NCBI GenBank assembly: GCA_964525485.1
Contig: CAZGHH010000044.1
Coordinates: 1 to 5,283 of the forward strand
Direction: 5' to 3'
Length of the DNA stretch: 5,283 nt
DNA from: DAONBD01 sp964525485
GTDB taxonomy: Bacteria > Patescibacteriota > Gracilibacteria > UBA1369 > LOWO2-01-FULL-3
Positions 3,590 to 5,283 of this stretch are shown piece by piece. Every line of letters begins with the position of its first letter. Position 1 is the first letter of the stretch. The notes beneath the pieces are model-generated. The model worked only from the letters and a program-made list of their open reading frames with translations, had not been told where the DNA came from and made no database searches. Both the position numbers and the translations under genes were made by a program.

Positions 3590-5096
3590 GATTGGACGTT
3601 CGAAGGTTAGTTCTATTTTGGCTGGAAATGGGGGAAATTGTGCGGCTAGGGCCAGATATACTTTGAGTGTTTTGAGTAGAGTTGCTCCGAACCTTCGGAC
3701 TAGAATAATGATTACGCGTGTGGGGGATATGATGCATGAGGTTCTAATTGTTAAAGTAGATGATGATTGGTACAAGGTTGAGCTCGGGCTACCTAAAGTT
3801 AATCCCGATATGGTTCGTGGAACAATGATATTGGAACCTGCTGACTATGCGAAGATGTATGCGGGAGAAAAAGTTGGAGGGAGGTTGATTGGTCAGCCTG
3901 ACGAAGATTATGGTGATGCTGATGCTATCCAGACTGATGATACTTTTGATTTTCCTTTTAATTCTAGAAAGATAAGGCCTATAGATGTCGAAGAAGATCG
4001 GAAGATTTCTCCTATTAAATTGCGTATTATTAAAAAGAAAATCCCTGATACGGAAATCTCTTCTGATGTTGCTGAAGATACGGGTTATTCTCTGACTGCA
4101 AAAGATGTACTTGATGCTCAGTTAACGGGAGATGCGTTTTTTGAGGCTGGGTGTAAAAGTTTCGAACCTTTAAGGGGGATTCCTCTTAAGCATGTTTATT
4201 TTATGCACAATCCAAAGAAAAATCCGTCATTTCCTAGTTTTGAACCTTTTTCTGATGCTCCTCCGGAATTTGCCAGTGCACTGGCGATCAGGAATCCTGA
4301 TCTCTCTGAATTAAAGGCTCAGGGTATGTCTTTTTTGATTTTGACTGATTCTGCGAAAGTTAGCGAATATGAACATTTGTGGCCTATAGAATCTACAACT
4401 TTTTATCCTGTTAGTGATCAAGATGCCGTACATTTTACGGATTTAATTTCAAGCAATGTTGATCAGGTCAGTATTTATTTTAATGATAAAACTCAAGGCG
4501 CTGAAGTGGATTTTGCTGGATTAAAACAGTCTTCTGTATCTGAATTGGTTTTGAATCTTGATTATGATTTTAATGGAGAATTATCTTATGTAAATTTTAA
4601 AAATACAGATCAGTTGTCTGATCATCCTTTCGATCGATTTGAAGTTTGGAAAGACGTCTTTGTTCGTGAGTTTCCGTCGGATTTAATTTTGAAAGCTAAG
4701 ACGTTTCGATATCATGGGAATGACTTGTCTTCGATTACTGGAAGAATAATTGCAAGAGATGTTTATATACAGCCTACACAGGCGAATATTAATGCTGTTG
4801 GAAAAATAGAAGGCATGGACTCTCTGAGTATTGGGCCTTATGCTCCTGGGGCTTCCAATTATGACGAGCTGACGGATGTTATTGATTTGGCTCCGTTAGA
4901 GGGGTTGCAGGTTCGTAGTATTGTTATCCCTTCGGCTACTTCGAAAATTTTGAACCCTCAGGTTCTTTTGACGATGCCTCTTGAAAGATTTAACGGAGAG
5001 CTTGTTGATAAAAATAAAATGAAGGAAATAGTGCGTAATAATTGGATGAGATATGGATACAATTGTGAGGATAGAGCTTGTGGCGTAGCTGAATAG
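3558..5096 (+). CDS. C-terminal part of the same protein: transglutaminase-like fold and LRR-like repeats
   Basis: The frame opens with ATG 3558 inside the preceding gene, but its first 8 codons overlap the other frame and are probably not the native start. Residues from about 9 to 80 look like a transglutaminase-like (Cys-His-Asp) core: GNGGNCAARARYTLSVL with Cys28, then MMHEVLIVKV with His60, then WYKVELGLP with Glu75 where the third residue is usually Asp. A variable acidic linker follows (about 110-180). The remaining 330 residues hold irregular leucine-rich-repeat-like units, for example FEPLRGIPLKHVYF (202-215), DFAGLKQSSVSELVL (318-332), DLAPLEGLQVRSIVI (443-457) and LLTMPLERF (470-478). 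The C-terminus has two cysteines (C503, C508). Two tandem stops, TAG and TGA, end it. If joined to the first frame it gives about 650 residues with the triad at about C166, H198 and E213. It would be exported or membrane-anchored; the substrate is unknown. Confidence 0.78.
   Translation: MGLWIRGGEYEIGRSKVSSILAGNGGNCAARARYTLSVLSRVAPNLRTRIMITRVGDMMHEVLIVKVDDDWYKVELGLPKVNPDMVRGTMILEPADYAKMYAGEKVGGRLIGQPDEDYGDADAIQTDDTFDFPFNSRKIRPIDVEEDRKISPIKLRIIKKKIPDTEISSDVAEDTGYSLTAKDVLDAQLTGDAFFEAGCKSFEPLRGIPLKHVYFMHNPKKNPSFPSFEPFSDAPPEFASALAIRNPDLSELKAQGMSFLILTDSAKVSEYEHLWPIESTTFYPVSDQDAVHFTDLISSNVDQVSIYFNDKTQGAEVDFAGLKQSSVSELVLNLDYDFNGELSYVNFKNTDQLSDHPFDRFEVWKDVFVREFPSDLILKAKTFRYHGNDLSSITGRIIARDVYIQPTQANINAVGKIEGMDSLSIGPYAPGASNYDELTDVIDLAPLEGLQVRSIVIPSATSKILNPQVLLTMPLERFNGELVDKNKMKEIVRNNWMRYGYNCEDRACGVAE
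3576..3582 (+). other. G7 homopolymer at the frame junction
   Basis: Seven consecutive G separate the frame of the N-terminal half from that of the C-terminal half. Removing one G, or a +1 slip, gives ...DSWGG-EYEIG... and restores one open frame from 3143 to 5096. Explanations are a sequencing or assembly error in a homopolymer, a phase-variable tract, a true inactivating mutation, or ribosomal or polymerase slippage. Confidence 0.8.
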
Positions 5097-5192
5097 TGAA
5101 AATTTTATAATCGTGACTTTTTTAGTCCTACAGCTCTTTTTCTTGAAAAAATTTTGTCTTTTGGATAGAGTGCATCTGCTTTTTTGTAATAC

Positions 5193-5227
5193 TGGGGATT
5201 GGCCAAGTGGTAAGCGGAGCTTGCCAC
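5193..5227 (+). other. tRNA-Gln-like 5' segment with a 9-bp hairpin (incomplete)
   Basis: TGGGGATT (5193-5200) and GGCCAAGTGGTAAG (5201-5214) closely resemble the acceptor 5' strand and D-arm of bacterial tRNA-Gln, but the D-stem does not close (GCG where GGC is expected). No matching 3' acceptor strand (ATCCCCA) or T-arm is seen in the remaining 56 bases. Instead GTGGTAAGC (5207-5215) pairs with GCTTGCCAC (5219-5227, one G-T pair) around a GGA loop. TGTAAT at 5185-5190 could be a -10 box. It may be a degraded tRNA, a remnant at an integration site, or a hairpin that only looks like one. Confidence 0.28.
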
Positions 5228-5283
5228 CATCAGCCTCATCTTCAGTTCCAGAGCATCTGAAAATTAGCAACTGTGTTATTTCT

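Noticed and set aside
3378..3775. Minus-strand ORFs opposite the frameshift junction
   Set aside because: Ser/Thr/Ile/Pro-rich translations, typical of antisense to a coding strand; they do not explain the frame break.
4896..5270. Minus-strand ORF opposite the end of the transglutaminase-like gene
   Set aside because: Most of it is antisense to a protein-like frame; it starts at TTG and has no coherent fold or family resemblance.
1..5283. CRISPR array, insertion sequence or phage genes
   Set aside because: No regularly spaced direct repeats, transposase or integrase motifs, or phage structural proteins are visible.

Overview
The window looks like a piece of chromosome from an AT-rich, small-genome bacterium, most likely of the Candidate Phyla Radiation (Patescibacteria). 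This placement is an inference. It rests on the low GC, the lack of Shine-Dalgarno sequences before the genes, a TRM11/THUMP-like methyltransferase of a kind common in that group, and a mix of conserved single-copy genes with lineage-specific small membrane proteins. Genes end in TAA or TAG, and the conserved ssb and gmk proteins contain no in-frame TGA. The glycine-TGA code of some Gracilibacteria is therefore not supported and the ordinary bacterial code fits.

Layout. On the minus strand, 423 to 1 is the start of a probable TRM11-like RNA methyltransferase that runs out of the window. A possible 49-residue membrane protein (408-557, +) overlaps its start. A possible 81-residue protein (814-569, -) is divergent from ssb. 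ssb (962-1423, +) is followed by a clear intrinsic terminator. The 500-base interval after it is not empty. Between a minus-strand promoter (1917-1945) and a minus-strand terminator-like hairpin (1640-1682) lies a GC-richer block full of inverted repeats, which I read as a candidate structured RNA of about 270 nt. Downstream, on the plus strand, are a small two-helix membrane protein (2025-2405) and guanylate kinase (2450-3046). Then, behind a near-consensus promoter, comes a large transglutaminase-like protein. Its reading frame is split at a run of seven G (3576-3582), giving two overlapping frames (3143-3589 and 3558-5096) that join into one protein of about 650 residues if one G is skipped. 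The last 90 bases carry a sequence resembling the 5' half of tRNA-Gln plus a 9-bp hairpin, but no complete tRNA.

The genes do not form one pathway. ssb, gmk and the methyltransferase are housekeeping functions (DNA replication, nucleotide metabolism, probable tRNA modification). The two plus-strand membrane or exported proteins are accessory and of unknown role. The most unusual points are the G7 frameshift, the candidate minus-strand RNA, and a recurring AATTTTTAA-type motif 8-15 bases before several plus-strand start codons where a ribosome binding site would be expected.
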